From Osmia lignaria lignaria (Eukaryota; Arthropoda; Insecta; Hymenoptera; Megachilidae), in contig NW_027478173.1 in the NCBI RefSeq assembly GCF_051020975.1, positions 1,364,001 through 1,428,000 of the forward strand: a DNA stretch of 64,000 nucleotides, written 5' to 3'. A program made the position numbers and the translations under genes. Positions 9,655 to 23,502 of the stretch are shown here, piece by piece. The notes beneath the pieces were generated by a model. The model saw only the letters and a list, made by a program, of their open reading frames with translations, ran no database searches and was not told the origin of the DNA. Numbering within the stretch: the stretch's first letter is position 1; each line of letters starts with the position of its first letter.

Positions 9655-10942
9655 ATATCTCGGAAACGAAGCGAGCTATGGCAAAATGTTAAGAGACCTT
9701 TTTTGTAGAGAATTAAGTTTCCTACTTTTTATGTTCTATGATATTTTTTGATCAGATGCGTAGTTCTCGAGATATATCAAGATATTTAAAAGTTCCGAAG
9801 CCGCACCAACATAATAGAGATACAGAAACACCGTGGCCCCTTTCTTTGAGATAACTCTGCACTATTGCGAGCTGCAAATGCCACTTCCAGCTTAGCTGTG
9901 CAGAAGAAGAACATCAAGAAGAAGAAATATCTCGAAATATGTCCGTCAGGCCAGTTCCTTTGAGCCGAATCGGCAAATATCTCGGAAACGAAGCGAGCTA
10001 TGGCAAAATGTTAAGAGACGTTTTTTGTAGAGAATTATGTTTCCTACAATTTATGTTCTATGATATTTTTTGATCAGAAGCGTAGTTCTCGAGATATATC
10101 GAGATATTTAAAAGTTCCGAAGCCGCACCAACATAATAGAGATACAGAAACACCGTGGCCCCTTTCTTTGAGATAACTCTGCACTAGTGCGAGCCGCAAA
10201 TGCCACTTCCAGCATAGCTGTGCAGAAGAAGAACAACAAGAAGAAGAAATATCTCGAAATATGTCCGTCAGGCCCCATCCCTTGAGATAAATCTGCAAAT
10301 ATCTCGGAAACGAAGCGAGCTATGGCAAAATGTTAAGAGACCTTTTTTGTAGAGAATTAAGTTTCCTACTTTTTATGTTCTATGATATTTTTTGATCAGA
10401 TGCGTAGTTCTCGAGATATATCAAGATATTTAAAAGTTCCGAAGCCGCACCAACATAATAGAGATACAGAAACACCGTGGCCCCTTTCTTTGAGATAACT
10501 CTGCACTATTGCGAGCTGGAAATGCCACTTCCAGTTTAGCTGTGCAGAGGAAGAACAACAAGAAGAAGAAATAACTCGAAATATGTCCGTTAGGCCCCTT
10601 CCCTTGAGATAAATCTGCAAATATCTCGGAAACGAAGCGAGTTATGGCAAAATGTTAAGAGAGGTTTTTTGTAGAGAATTAAGTTTCCTACTTTTTATGT
10701 TCTATGATATTTTTTGATCAGATGCGCAGTTCTCGAGATATATCAAGATATTTAAAAGTTCCGAAGCCGCACCAACATAATAGAGATACAGAAACACCGT
10801 GGCCCCTTTCTTTGAGATAACTCTGCACTATTGCGAGCTGTAAAAGCCACTTCCAGCTTAGCTGTGCAGAAGAAGAACAACAAGAAGAAGAAATATCTCG
10901 AAATATGTCCGTCAGGCTCCTGCCCTTGAGATATATCTGCAA
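9655..10942. repeat. 1288-bp cassette Y-W-V-L, copy 1
   Basis: Four monomers in fixed order: Y (GAACATCAAG, GAGCCGAATCGGC), W (CAGCATAGCTG, GGCCCCATCCC), V (GAAATAACTCG, GAAGCGAGTTATGG) and L (GATGCGCAG, CTGTAAAAGCC, CAGGCTCCTGCCC). Further copies lie at 13843-15130, 15131-16418 and 19317-20604. V and an L-like monomer also occur alone at 3858-4501. After this copy the array passes to a T monomer. Confidence 0.8.
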
Positions 10943-13198
10943 ATATCTCGGAAACGAAGCGAGCTATGGCAAAATGTTAAGAGACCTTTTTTGTAGAGAA
11001 TTATGTTTCCTACAATTTATGTTCTATGATATTTTTTGATATAGAAGCGTAGTTTTCGAGATATATCGAGATATTTAAAAGTTCCAAAGCCGCACCAACA
11101 TAATAGAGATACAGAAACACCGTGGCCCCTTTCTTTGGGATAACTCTGCACTAGTGCGAGCCGCAAATGCCACTTCCAGCTTAGCTGTGCAGAAGAAGAA
11201 CAACAAGAAGAAGAAATATCTCGAAATATGTCCGTCAGGCCCCTTCCCTTGAGATAAATCTGCAAATATCTCGGAAACGAAGCGAGCTATGGCAAAATGT
11301 TGAGAGACCTTTTTTGTAGAGAATTAAGTTTCCTACTTTTTATGTTCTATAATATTTTTTGATCAGATGCGTAGTTCTCGAGATATATCAAGATATTTAA
11401 AAGTTCCGAAGCCGCACCAACATAATAGAGATACAGAAACACCGTGGCCCCTTTCTTTGAGATAACTCTGCACTATTGCGAGCTGCAAATGCCACTTCCA
11501 GCTTAGCTGTGCAGAAGAAGAACATCAAGAAGAAGGAATATCTCGAAATATGTCCGTCAGGCCAGTTCCTTTGAGCTGAATCGGCAAATATCTCGGAAAC
11601 GAAGCGAGCTATGGCAAAATGTTGAGAGACCTTTTTTGTAGCGAATTATGTTTCCTACAATTTATGTTCTATGATATTTTTTGATCAGAAGCGTAGTTTT
11701 CGAGATATATCGAGATATTTAAAAGTTCCGAAGCCGCAACAACATAATAGAGATACAGAAACATCGTGGCCCGTTTCTTTGAGATAACTCTGCACTATTG
11801 CGAGCTGCAATTGCCACTTCCAGCTTAGCTGTGCAGAGGAAGAACAAGAAAAAGAAGAAGTATCTCGAAATATGTCCGTCAGGCCCGTTCCTTTGAGCTG
11901 AATCTGCAAATATCTCGGAAACGAAGCGAGCTATGGCAAAATGTTAAGAGACCTTTTTTGTAGAGAATTATGTTTCCTACAATTTATGTTCTATGATATT
12001 TTTTGATATAGAAGCGTAGTTTTCGAGATATATCGAGATATTTAAAAGTTCCAAAGCCGCACCAACATAATAGAGATACAGAAACACCGTGGCCCCTTTC
12101 TTTGGGATAACTCTGCACTAGTGCGAGCCGCAAATGCCACTTCCAGCTTAGCTGTGCAGAAGAAGAACAACAAGAAGAAGAAATATCTCGAAATATGTCC
12201 GTCAGGCCCCTTCCCTTGAGATAAATCTGCAAATATCTCGGAAACGAAGCGAGCTATGGCAAAATGTTGAGAGACCTTTTTTGTAGAGAATTAAGTTTCC
12301 TACTTTTTATGTTCTATAATATTTTTTGATCAGATGCGTAGTTCTCGAGATATATCAAGATATTTAAAAGTTCCGAAGCCGCACCAACATAATAGAGATA
12401 CAGAAACACCGTGGCCCCTTTCTTTGAGATAACTCTGCACTATTGCGAGCTGCAAATGCCACTTCCAGCTTAGCTGTGCAGAAGAAGAACATCAAGAAGA
12501 AGGAATATCTCGAAATATGTCCGTCAGGCCAGTTCCTTTGTGCTGAATCGGCAAATATCTCGGAAACGAAGCGAGCTATGGCAAAATGTTGAGAGACCTT
12601 TTTTGTAGCGAATTATGTTTCCTACAATTTATGTTCTATGATATTTTTTGATCAGAAGCGTAGTTTTCGAGATATATCGAGATATTTAAAAGTTCCGAAG
12701 CCGCAACAACATAATAGAGATACAGAAACATCGTGGCCCGTTTCTTTGAGATAACTCTGCACTATTGCGAGCTGCAATTGCCACTTCCAGCTTAGCTGTG
12801 CAGAGGAAGAACAAGAAAAAGAAGAAGTATCTCGAAATATGTCCGTCAGGCCCGTTCCTTTGAGCTGAATCTGCAAATATCTCGGAAACGAAGCGAGCTA
12901 TGGCAAAATGTTAAGAGACGTTTTTTGTAGAGAATTATGTTTCCTACAATTTATGTTCTATGATATTTTTTGATCAGAAGCGTAGTTTTCGAGATATATC
13001 GAGATATTTAAAAGTTCCGAAGCCGCACCAACATAATAGAGATACAGAAACACCGTGGCCCCTTTCTTTGAGATAACTCTGCACTAGTGCGAGCCGCAAA
13101 TGCCACTTCCAGCTTAGCTGTGCAGAAGAAGAACAACAAGAAGAAGAAATATCTCGAAATATGTCCGTCAGGCCCCTTCCCTTGAGATAAATCTGCAA
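10943..13198. repeat. 967-bp trimer higher-order repeat, second block
   Basis: Order T (10943-11265), X, F, T (11910-12232), X, F, then an A monomer to 13198. All copies keep the marks of the first block, including TTCTATAATATT in X and TCCAAAGCCGC with TTTGGGATAAC in T. The run 8044 to about 9620 matches 11910 to about 13486 at an offset of 3866 bp, including the rare AAAACGTTAAGAG junction. The two trimer blocks are therefore parts of one larger duplicated segment. Confidence 0.85.
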
Positions 13199-13842
13199 AT
13201 ATCTCGGAAACGAAGCGAGCTATGGCAAAACGTTAAGAGACCTTTTTTGTAGAGAATTAAGTTTCCTACTTTTTATGTTCTATGATATTTTTTGATCAGA
13301 TGCGTAGTTCTCGAGATATATCAAGATATTTAAAAGTTCCGAAGCCGCACCAAGATAATAGAGATACAGAAACACCGTGGCCCCTCTCTTTGAGATAACT
13401 CTCCACTATTGCGAGCTGGAAATGCCACTTCCAGTTTAGCTGTGCAGAAGAAGAACAACAAGAAGAAGAAATATCTCGAAATATGTCCGTCAGGCCAGTT
13501 CCTTTGAGCTGAATCTGCAAATATCTCGGAAACGAAGCGAGCTATGGCAAAATGTTAAGAGACGTTTTTTGTAGAGAATTATGTTTCCTACAATTTATGT
13601 TCTATGACATTTTTTGATCAGAAGCGTAGTTTTCGAGATATATCGAGATATTTAAAAGTTCCGAAGCCGCACCAACATAATAGGGATACAGAAACACCGT
13701 GGCCCCTTTCTTTGAGATAACTCTGCACTAGTGCGAGCCGCAAATGCCACTTCCAGCTTAGCTGTGCAGAAGAAGAACAACAAGAAGAAGAAATATCTCG
13801 AAATATGTCCGTCAGGCCCCTTCCCTTGAGATAAATCTGCAA

Positions 13843-15130
13843 ATATCTCGGAAACGAAGCGAGCTATGGCAAAATGTTAAGAGACCTTTTTTGTAGAGAA
13901 TTAAGTTTCCTACTTTTTATGTTCTATGATATTTTTTGATCAGATGCGTAGTTCTCGAGATATATCAAGATATTTAAAAGTTCCGAAGCCGCACCAACAT
14001 AATAGAGATACAGAAACACCGTGGCCCCTTTCTTTGAGATAACTCTGCACTATTGCGAGCTGCAAATGCCACTTCCAGCTTAGCTGTGCAGAAGAAGAAC
14101 ATCAAGAAGAAGAAATATCTCGAAATATGTCCGTCAGGCCAGTTCCTTTGAACCGAATCGGCAAATATCTCGGAAACGAAGCGAGCTATGGCAAAATGTT
14201 AAGAGACGTTTTTTGTAGAGAATTATGTTTCCTACAATTTATGTTCTATGATATTTTTTGATCAGAAGCGTAGTTCTCGAGATATATCGAGATATTTAAA
14301 AGTTCCGAAGCCGCACCAACATAATAGAGATACAGAAACACCGTGGCCCCTTTCTTTGAGATAACTCTGCACTAGTGCGAGCCGCAAATGCCACTTCCAG
14401 CATAGCTGTGCAGAAGAAGAACAACAAGAAGAAGAAATATCTCGAAATATGTCCGTCAGGCCCCATCCCTTGAGATAAATCTGCAAATATCTCGGAAACG
14501 AAGCGAGCTATGGCAAAATGTTAAGAGACCTTTTTTGTAGAGAATTAAGTTTCCTACTTTTTATGTTCTCTGATATTTTTTGATCAGATGCGTAGTTCTC
14601 GAGATATATCAAGATATTTAAAAGTTCCGAAGCCGCACCAACATAATAGAGATACAGAAACACCGTGGCCCCTTTCTTTGAGATAACTCTGCACTATTGC
14701 GAGCTGGAAATGCCACTTCCAGTTTAGCTGTGCAGAGGAAGAACAACAAGAAGAAGAAATAACTCGAAATATGTCCGTTAGGCCCCTTCCCTTGAGATAA
14801 ATCTGCAAATATCTCGGAAACGAAGCGAGTTATGGCAAAATGTTAAGAGACCTTTTTTGTAGAGAATTAAGTTTCCTACTTTTTATGTTCTATGATATTT
14901 TTTGATCAGATGCGCAGTTCTCGAGATATATCAAGATATTTAAAAGTTCCGAAGCCGCACCAACATAATAGAGATACAGAAACACCGTGGCCCCTTTCTT
15001 TGAGATAACTCTGCACTAGTGCGAGCCGCAAATGCCACTTCCAGCTTAGCTGTGCAGAAGAAGAACAACAAGAAGAAGAAATATCTCGAAATATGTCCGT
15101 CAGGCCCCTTCCCTTGAGATAAATCTGCAA
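13843..15130. repeat. 1288-bp cassette, copy 2, with chimeric last monomer
   Basis: Y, W and V are as in copy 1, with GAACCGAATCGGC in Y. The fourth monomer (14809-15130) starts like L (GATGCGCAG) but ends like an ordinary CACTAGTGCGAGCCGC monomer. Between position 107 and 211 of that monomer the haplotype switches. Copy 3 follows directly at 15131. Confidence 0.75.
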
Positions 15131-18100
15131 ATATCTCGGAAACGAAGCGAGCTATGGCAAAATGTTAAGAGACCTTTTTTGTAGAGAATTAAGTTTCCTA
15201 CTTTTTATGTTCTATGATATTTTTTGATCAGATGCGTAGTTCTCGAGATATATCAAGATATTTAAAAGTTCCGAAGCCGCACCAACATAATAGAGATACA
15301 GAAACACCGTGGCCCCTTTCTTTGAGATAACTCTGCACTATTGCGAGCTGCAAATGCCACTTCCAGCTTAGCTGTGCAGAAGAAGAACATCAAGAAGAAG
15401 AAATATCTCGAAATATGTCCGTCAGGCCAGTTCCTTTGAACCGAATCGGCAAATATCTCGGAAACGAAGCGAGCTATGGCAAAATGTTAAGAGACGTTTT
15501 TTGTAGAGAATTATGTTTCCTACAATTTATGTTCTATGATATTTTTTGATCAGAAGCGTAGTTCTCGAGATATATCGAGATATTTAAAAGTTCCGAAGCC
15601 GCACCAACATAATAGAGATACAGAAACACCGTGGCCCCTTTCTTTGAGATAACTCTGCACTAGTGCGAGCCGCAAATGCCACTTCCAGCATAGCTGTGCA
15701 GAAGAAGAACAACAAGAAGAAGAAATATCTCGAAATATGTCCGTCAGGCCCCATCCCTTGAGATAAATCTGCAAATATCTCGGAAACGAAGCGAGCTATG
15801 GCAAAATGTTAAGAGACCTTTTTTGTAGAGAATTAAGTTTCCTACTTTTTATGTTCTATGATATTTTTTGATCAGATGCGTAGTTCTCGAGATATATCAA
15901 GATATTTAAAAGTTCCGAAGCCGCACCAACATAATAGAGATACAGAAACACCGTGGCCCCTTTCTTTGAGATAACTCTGCACTATTGCGAGCTGGAAATG
16001 CCACTTCCAGTTTAGCTGTGCAGAGGAAGAACAACAAGAAGAAGAAATAACTCGAAATATGTCCGTTAGGCCCCTTCCCTTGAGATAAATCTGCAAATAT
16101 CTCGGAAACGAAGCGAGTTATGGCAAAATGTTAAGAGACCTTTTTTGTAGAGAATTAAGTTTCCTACTTTTTATGTTCTATGATATTTTTTGATCAGATG
16201 CGCAGTTCTCGAGATATATCAAGATATTTAAAAGTTCCGAAGCCGCACCAACATAATAGAGATACAGAAACACCGTGGCCCCTTTCTTTGAGATAACTCT
16301 GCACTATTGCGAGCTGTAAAAGCCACTTCCAGCTTAGCTGTGCAGAAGAAGAACAACAAGAAGAAGAAATATCTCGAAATATGTCCGTCAGGCTCCTGCC
16401 CTTGAGATATATCTGCAAATATCTCGGAAACGAAGCGAGCTATGGCAAAATGTTGAGAGACCTTTTTTGTAGCGAATTATGTTTCCTACAATTTATGTTC
16501 TATGATATTTTTTGATCAGAAGCGCAGTTTTAGAGATATATCGGGATATTTAAAAGTTCCGAAGCCGCACCAACATAATAGAGATACAGAAACACCGTGG
16601 CCCCTTTCTTTGAGATAACTCTGCACTAGTGCGAGCCGCAAATGCCACTTCCAGCATAGCTGTGCAGAAGAAGAACAACAAGAAGAAGAAATATCTCGAA
16701 ACATGTCCGTCAGGCCCCTTCCCTTGAGATAAATCTGCAAATATCTCGGAAACGAAGCGAGCTATGGCAAAATGTTAAGAGACCTTTTTTGTAGAGAATT
16801 AAGTTTCCTACTTTTTATGTTCTATGATATTTTTTGATCCGATGCGTAGTTCTCGAGATATATCAAGATATTTAAAAGTTCCGAAGCCGCACCAACATAA
16901 TAGAGATACAGAAACACCGTGGCCCCTCTCTTTGAGATAACTCTGCACTATTGCGAGCTGGAAATGCCACTTCCAGTTTAGCTGTGCAGAAGAAGAACAA
17001 CAAGAAGAAGAAATATCTCGAAATATGTCCGTCAGGCCCCTGCCCTTGAGATATATCTGCAAATATCTCGGAAACGAAGCGAGCTATGGCAAAATGTTAA
17101 GAGACCTTTTTTGTAGAGAATTAAGTTTCCTACTTTTTATGTTCTATGATATTTTTTGATCAGATGCGTAGTTCTCGAGATATATCAAGATATTTAAAAG
17201 TTCCGAAGCCGCACCAACATAATAGAGATACAGAAACACCGTGGCCCCTCTCTTTGAGATAACTCTGCACTATTGCGAGCTGGAAATGCCACTTCCAGTT
17301 TAGCTGTGCAGAAGAAGAACAACAAGAAGAAGAAATATCTCGAAATATGTCCGTCAGGCCCCTGCCCTTGAGATATATCTGCAAATATCTCGGAAACGAA
17401 GCGAGCTATGGCAAAATGTTGAGAGACCTTTTTTGTAGCGAATTATGTTTCCTACAATTTATGTTCTATGATATTTTTTGATCAGAAGCGTAGTTTTCGA
17501 GATATATCGAGATATTTAAAAGTTCCGAAGCCGCACCAACATAATAGAGATACAGAAACACAGTGGCCCGTTTCTTTGAGATAACTCTGCACTATTGCGA
17601 GCTGCAATTGCCACTTCCAGCTTAGCTGTGCAGAGGAAGAACAAGAAGAAGAAGAAGTATCTCGAAATATGTCCGTCAGGCCCGTTCCTTTGAGCTGAAT
17701 CTGCAAATATCTCGGAAACGAAGCGAGCTATGGCAAAATGTTAAGAGACGTTTTTTGTAGAGAATTATGTTTCCTACAATTTATGTTCTATGATATTTTT
17801 TGATCAGAAGCGTAGTTTTCGAGATATATCGAGATATTTAAAAGTTCCGAAGCCGCACCAACATAATAGAGATACAGAAACACCGTGGCCCCTCTCTTTG
17901 AGATAACTCTGCACTATTGCGAGCTGGAAATGCCACTTCCAGTTTAGCTGTGCAGAAGAAGAACAACAAGAAGAAGAAATATCTCGAAATATGTCCGTCA
18001 GGCCAGTTCCTTTGAGCTGAATCTGCAAATATCTCGGAAACGAAGCGAGCTATGGCAAAATGTTAAGAGACGTTTTTTGTAGAGAATTATGTTTCCTACA

Positions 18101-19316
18101 ATTTATGTTCTATGATATTTTTTGATCAGAAGCGTAGTTTTCGAGATATATCGAGATATTTAAAAGTTCCGAAGCCGCACCAACATAATAGGGATACAGA
18201 AACACCGTGGCCCCTTTCTTTGAGATAACTCTGCACTATTGCGAGCTGCAAATGCCACTTCCAGCTTAGCTGTGCAGAGGAAGAACAACAAGAAGAAGAA
18301 GTATCTCGAAATATGTCCGTCAGGCCCGTTCCTTTGAGCTGAATCTGCAAATATCTCGGAAACGAAGCGAGCTATGGCAAAATGATAAGAGACCTTTTTT
18401 GTAGAGAATTAAGTTTCCTACTTTTTATGTTCTATGATATTTTTTGATCAGATGCGTAGTTCTCGAGATATATCAAGATATTTAAAAGTTCCGAAGCCGC
18501 ACCAACATAATAGAGATACAGAAACACCGTGGCCCCTCTCTTTGAGATAACTCTGCACTATTGCGAGCTGGAAATGCCACTTCCAGTTTAGCTGTGCAGA
18601 AGAAGAACAACAAGAAGAAGAAATATCTCGAAATATGTCCGTCAGGCCCCTGCCCTTGAGATATATCTGCAAATATCTCGGAAACGAAGCGAGCTATGGC
18701 AAAATGTTGAGAGACCTTTTTTGTAGCGAATTATGTTTCCTACAATTTATGTTCTATGATATTTTTTGATCAGAAGCGTAGTTTTCGAGATATATCGAGA
18801 TATTTAAAAGTTCCGAAGCCGCACCAACATAATAGAGATACAGAAACATCGTGGCCCGTTTCTTTGAGATAACTCTGCACTATTGCGAGCTGCAATTGCC
18901 ACTTCCAGCTTAGCTGTGCAGAGGAAGAACAAGAAGAAGAAGAAGTATCTCGAAATATGTCCGTCAGGCCCGTTCCTTTGAGCTGAATCTGCAAATATCT
19001 CGGAAACGAAGCGAGCTATGGCAAAATGTTAAGAGACGTTTTTTGTAGAGAATTATGTTTCCTACAATTTATGTTCTATGATATTTTTTGATCAGAAGCG
19101 TAGTTTTCGAGATATATCGAGATATTTAAAAGTTCCGAAGCCGCACCAACATAATAGGGATACAGAAACACCGTGGCCCCTTTCTTTGAGATAACTCTGC
19201 ACTAGTGCGAGCCGCAAATGCCACTTCCAGCTTAGCTGTGCAGAAGAAGAACAACAAGAAGAAGAAATATCTCGAAATATGTCCGTCAGGCCCCTTCCCT
19301 TGAGATAAATCTGCAA
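15131..19316. repeat. 4186-bp (13-monomer) higher-order repeat, copy 1
   Basis: This unit begins with the Y-W-V-L cassette. It then has an A monomer with TTTTAGAGATATATCGGG (16419-16740), two CCCCTCTCTTTGAG monomers (the first with GATCCGATG), a CAATTGCCACTTCC monomer and five more. It repeats immediately at 19317-23502. By eye I found only a few differences: near 15440 (GAACCG versus GAGCCG), near 16524 (GCGCAG versus GCGTAG) and 18107 (ATGTTC versus ATATTC). A recent tandem duplication is the obvious reading. Confidence 0.9.
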
Positions 19317-22300
19317 ATATCTCGGAAACGAAGCGAGCTATGGCAAAATGTTAAGAGACCTTTTTTGTAGAGAATTAAGTTTCCTACTTTTTATGTTCTA
19401 TGATATTTTTTGATCAGATGCGTAGTTCTCGAGATATATCAAGATATTTAAAAGTTCCGAAGCCGCACCAACATAATAGAGATACAGAAACACCGTGGCC
19501 CCTTTCTTTGAGATAACTCTGCACTATTGCGAGCTGCAAATGCCACTTCCAGCTTAGCTGTGCAGAAGAAGAACATCAAGAAGAAGAAATATCTCGAAAT
19601 ATGTCCGTCAGGCCAGTTCCTTTGAGCCGAATCGGCAAATATCTCGGAAACGAAGCGAGCTATGGCAAAATGTTAAGAGACGTTTTTTGTAGAGAATTAT
19701 GTTTCCTACAATTTATGTTCTATGATATTTTTTGATCAGAAGCGTAGTTCTCGAGATATATCGAGATATTTAAAAGTTCCGAAGCCGCACCAACATAATA
19801 GAGATACAGAAACACCGTGGCCCCTTTCTTTGAGATAACTCTGCACTAGTGCGAGCCGCAAATGCCACTTCCAGCATAGCTGTGCAGAAGAAGAACAACA
19901 AGAAGAAGAAATATCTCGAAATATGTCCGTCAGGCCCCATCCCTTGAGATAAATCTGCAAATATCTCGGAAACGAAGCGAGCTATGGCAAAATGTTAAGA
20001 GACCTTTTTTGTAGAGAATTAAGTTTCCTACTTTTTATGTTCTATGATATTTTTTGATCAGATGCGTAGTTCTCGAGATATATCAAGATATTTAAAAGTT
20101 CCGAAGCCGCACCAACATAATAGAGATACAGAAACACCGTGGCCCCTTTCTTTGAGATAACTCTGCACTATTGCGAGCTGGAAATGCCACTTCCAGTTTA
20201 GCTGTGCAGAGGAAGAACAACAAGAAGAAGAAATAACTCGAAATATGTCCGTTAGGCCCCTTCCCTTGAGATAAATCTGCAAATATCTCGGAAACGAAGC
20301 GAGTTATGGCAAAATGTTAAGAGACCTTTTTTGTAGAGAATTAAGTTTCCTACTTTTTATGTTCTATGATATTTTTTGATCAGATGCGCAGTTCTCGAGA
20401 TATATCAAGATATTTAAAAGTTCCGAAGCCGCACCAACATAATAGAGATACAGAAACACCGTGGCCCCTTTCTTTGAGATAACTCTGCACTATTGCGAGC
20501 TGTAAAAGCCACTTCCAGCTTAGCTGTGCAGAAGAAGAACAACAAGAAGAAGAAATATCTCGAAATATGTCCGTCAGGCTCCTGCCCTTGAGATATATCT
20601 GCAAATATCTCGGAAACGAAGCGAGCTATGGCAAAATGTTGAGAGACCTTTTTTGTAGCGAATTATGTTTCCTACAATTTATGTTCTATGATATTTTTTG
20701 ATCAGAAGCGTAGTTTTAGAGATATATCGGGATATTTAAAAGTTCCGAAGCCGCACCAACATAATAGAGATACAGAAACACCGTGGCCCCTTTCTTTGAG
20801 ATAACTCTGCACTAGTGCGAGCCGCAAATGCCACTTCCAGCATAGCTGTGCAGAAGAAGAACAACAAGAAGAAGAAATATCTCGAAACATGTCCGTCAGG
20901 CCCCTTCCCTTGAGATAAATCTGCAAATATCTCGGAAACGAAGCGAGCTATGGCAAAATGTTAAGAGACCTTTTTTGTAGAGAATTAAGTTTCCTACTTT
21001 TTATGTTCTATGATATTTTTTGATCCGATGCGTAGTTCTCGAGATATATCAAGATATTTAAAAGTTCCGAAGCCGCACCAACATAATAGAGATACAGAAA
21101 CACCGTGGCCCCTCTCTTTGAGATAACTCTGCACTATTGCGAGCTGGAAATGCCACTTCCAGTTTAGCTGTGCAGAAGAAGAACAACAAGAAGAAGAAAT
21201 ATCTCGAAATATGTCCGTCAGGCCCCTGCCCTTGAGATATATCTGCAAATATCTCGGAAACGAAGCGAGCTATGGCAAAATGTTAAGAGACCTTTTTTGT
21301 AGAGAATTAAGTTTCCTACTTTTTATGTTCTATGATATTTTTTGATCAGATGCGTAGTTCTCGAGATATATCAAGATATTTAAAAGTTCCGAAGCCGCAC
21401 CAACATAATAGAGATACAGAAACACCGTGGCCCCTCTCTTTGAGATAACTCTGCACTATTGCGAGCTGGAAATGCCACTTCCAGTTTAGCTGTGCAGAAG
21501 AAGAACAACAAGAAGAAGAAATATCTCGAAATATGTCCGTCAGGCCCCTGCCCTTGAGATATATCTGCAAATATCTCGGAAACGAAGCGAGCTATGGCAA
21601 AATGTTGAGAGACCTTTTTTGTAGCGAATTATGTTTCCTACAATTTATGTTCTATGATATTTTTTGATCAGAAGCGTAGTTTTCGAGATATATCGAGATA
21701 TTTAAAAGTTCCGAAGCCGCACCAACATAATAGAGATACAGAAACACAGTGGCCCGTTTCTTTGAGATAACTCTGCACTATTGCGAGCTGCAATTGCCAC
21801 TTCCAGCTTAGCTGTGCAGAGGAAGAACAAGAAGAAGAAGAAGTATCTCGAAATATGTCCGTCAGGCCCGTTCCTTTGAGCTGAATCTGCAAATATCTCG
21901 GAAACGAAGCGAGCTATGGCAAAATGTTAAGAGACGTTTTTTGTAGAGAATTATGTTTCCTACAATTTATGTTCTATGATATTTTTTGATCAGAAGCGTA
22001 GTTTTCGAGATATATCGAGATATTTAAAAGTTCCGAAGCCGCACCAACATAATAGAGATACAGAAACACCGTGGCCCCTCTCTTTGAGATAACTCTGCAC
22101 TATTGCGAGCTGGAAATGCCACTTCCAGTTTAGCTGTGCAGAAGAAGAACAACAAGAAGAAGAAATATCTCGAAATATGTCCGTCAGGCCAGTTCCTTTG
22201 AGCTGAATCTGCAAATATCTCGGAAACGAAGCGAGCTATGGCAAAATGTTAAGAGACGTTTTTTGTAGAGAATTATGTTTCCTACAATTTATATTCTATG

Positions 22301-23502
22301 ATATTTTTTGATCAGAAGCGTAGTTTTCGAGATATATCGAGATATTTAAAAGTTCCGAAGCCGCACCAACATAATAGGGATACAGAAACACCGTGGCCCC
22401 TTTCTTTGAGATAACTCTGCACTATTGCGAGCTGCAAATGCCACTTCCAGCTTAGCTGTGCAGAGGAAGAACAACAAGAAGAAGAAGTATCTCGAAATAT
22501 GTCCGTCAGGCCCGTTCCTTTGAGCTGAATCTGCAAATATCTCGGAAACGAAGCGAGCTATGGCAAAATGATAAGAGACCTTTTTTGTAGAGAATTAAGT
22601 TTCCTACTTTTTATGTTCTATGATATTTTTTGATCAGATGCGTAGTTCTCGAGATATATCAAGATATTTAAAAGTTCCGAAGCCGCACCAACATAATAGA
22701 GATACAGAAACACCGTGGCCCCTCTCTTTGAGATAACTCTGCACTATTGCGAGCTGGAAATGCCACTTCCAGTTTAGCTGTGCAGAAGAAGAACAACAAG
22801 AAGAAGAAATATCTCGAAATATGTCCGTCAGGCCCCTGCCCTTGAGATATATCTGCAAATATCTCGGAAACGAAGCGAGCTATGGCAAAATGTTGAGAGA
22901 CCTTTTTTGTAGCGAATTATGTTTCCTACAATTTATGTTCTATGATATTTTTTGATCAGAAGCGTAGTTTTCGAGATATATCGAGATATTTAAAAGTTCC
23001 GAAGCCGCACCAACATAATAGAGATACAGAAACATCGTGGCCCGTTTCTTTGAGATAACTCTGCACTATTGCGAGCTGCAATTGCCACTTCCAGCTTAGC
23101 TGTGCAGAGGAAGAACAAGAAGAAGAAGAAGTATCTCGAAATATGTCCGTCAGGCCCGTTCCTTTGAGCTGAATCTGCAAATATCTCGGAAACGAAGCGA
23201 GCTATGGCAAAATGTTAAGAGACGTTTTTTGTAGAGAATTATGTTTCCTACAATTTATGTTCTATGATATTTTTTGATCAGAAGCGTAGTTTTCGAGATA
23301 TATCGAGATATTTAAAAGTTCCGAAGCCGCACCAACATAATAGGGATACAGAAACACCGTGGCCCCTTTCTTTGAGATAACTCTGCACTAGTGCGAGCCG
23401 CAAATGCCACTTCCAGCTTAGCTGTGCAGAAGAAGAACAACAAGAAGAAGAAATATCTCGAAATATGTCCGTCAGGCCCCTTCCCTTGAGATAAATCTGC
23501 AA
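19317..23502. repeat. 4186-bp (13-monomer) higher-order repeat, copy 2
   Basis: The same thirteen monomers as 15131-19316 in the same order. Identity ends just past 23502: the next monomer reads GAATTACGTTTCC and CCCCTCTCTTTGAG, where copy 1 was followed by a Y monomer. Within each unit the four-monomer group at 17063-18350 resembles the following group, so older 1288-bp structure is nested inside. Confidence 0.9.

Noticed and set aside
15131..23502. Treating the 4186-bp duplication as definite assembly error
   Set aside because: A few substitutions distinguish the copies and similar nested duplications occur elsewhere in the window, so a real duplication is equally or more likely; read data are needed to decide.
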